In this document: one piece after another, positions 5,329 to 5,344 of the stretch
Layout: each line of letters opens with the position of its first letter
How positions within the stretch are numbered: position 1 is the first letter of the stretch
The notes under the pieces: model-generated
Told to the model about the DNA's origin: nothing
Database searches by the model: none
What the model saw: the letters and a program-made list of their open reading frames with translations, nothing else
Made by a program: the position numbers and the translations under genes
Origin: an uncultured Eubacteriales bacterium
GTDB lineage: Bacteria; Bacillota; Clostridia; Oscillospirales; Oscillospiraceae
Assembly: GCA_900544405.1 (NCBI GenBank)
Contig: UQVA01000050.1
Location: 1-5,344, forward strand
Direction of reading: 5' to 3'
Length of the DNA stretch: 5,344 bases

Positions 5329-5344
5329 GAATATTTCTATTCGC

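Noticed and set aside
5278..5344. Minus-strand frames entering from the right edge
   Set aside because: They are short, pass through two hairpins of the repeat set, and give no recognisable protein.

Overview
The window looks like chromosomal DNA from a GC-rich, low-motility-type gut Firmicute of class Clostridia, most likely Oscillospiraceae/Ruminococcaceae. The basis is inference: GC-rich codon use with strong purine-rich Gram-positive ribosome binding sites, a short Bacillus-type glucose-6-phosphate isomerase, a ROK glucokinase, a DUF2156 protein, and intergenic hairpin repeats of a style I associate with that group. I could not run a database search.

Layout, left to right. Positions 1-304 hold no convincing gene and are built of hairpins and GC-rich repeat modules. 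A strong intrinsic terminator (305-330) closes a leftward gene set: a GNAT-type acetyltransferase (379-1131) whose start overlaps the end of a DUF2156 protein (1094-1999). A second terminator (2036-2065) separates these from a small P-loop protein of unknown function (2080-2487), which has its own near-consensus promoter (2536-2564) and Shine-Dalgarno site. Next is pgi, glucose-6-phosphate isomerase (2592-3896), also leftward. A 297-base divergent region (3897-4193) contains a 111-bp palindromic element with 17-bp terminal inverted repeats, a 10-bp tandem repeat and the glucokinase promoter. Rightward from it runs a ROK-family glucokinase (4194-5138). The last 200 bases again hold repeats and hairpins, including a 37-bp sequence identical to one near the left end.

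Functionally, glucokinase makes glucose-6-phosphate from glucose and ATP, and Pgi converts it to fructose-6-phosphate, so the divergent pair encodes the first two steps of glycolysis from free glucose. The DUF2156 and GNAT proteins are both of acyl-transferase type and are probably co-expressed, but their substrates cannot be read from the sequence. The genes themselves are ordinary housekeeping types. The unusual material is intergenic: the MITE-like element in the pgi leader, with a terminator-like hairpin facing pgi, and the paired repeats that bracket the five-gene block.
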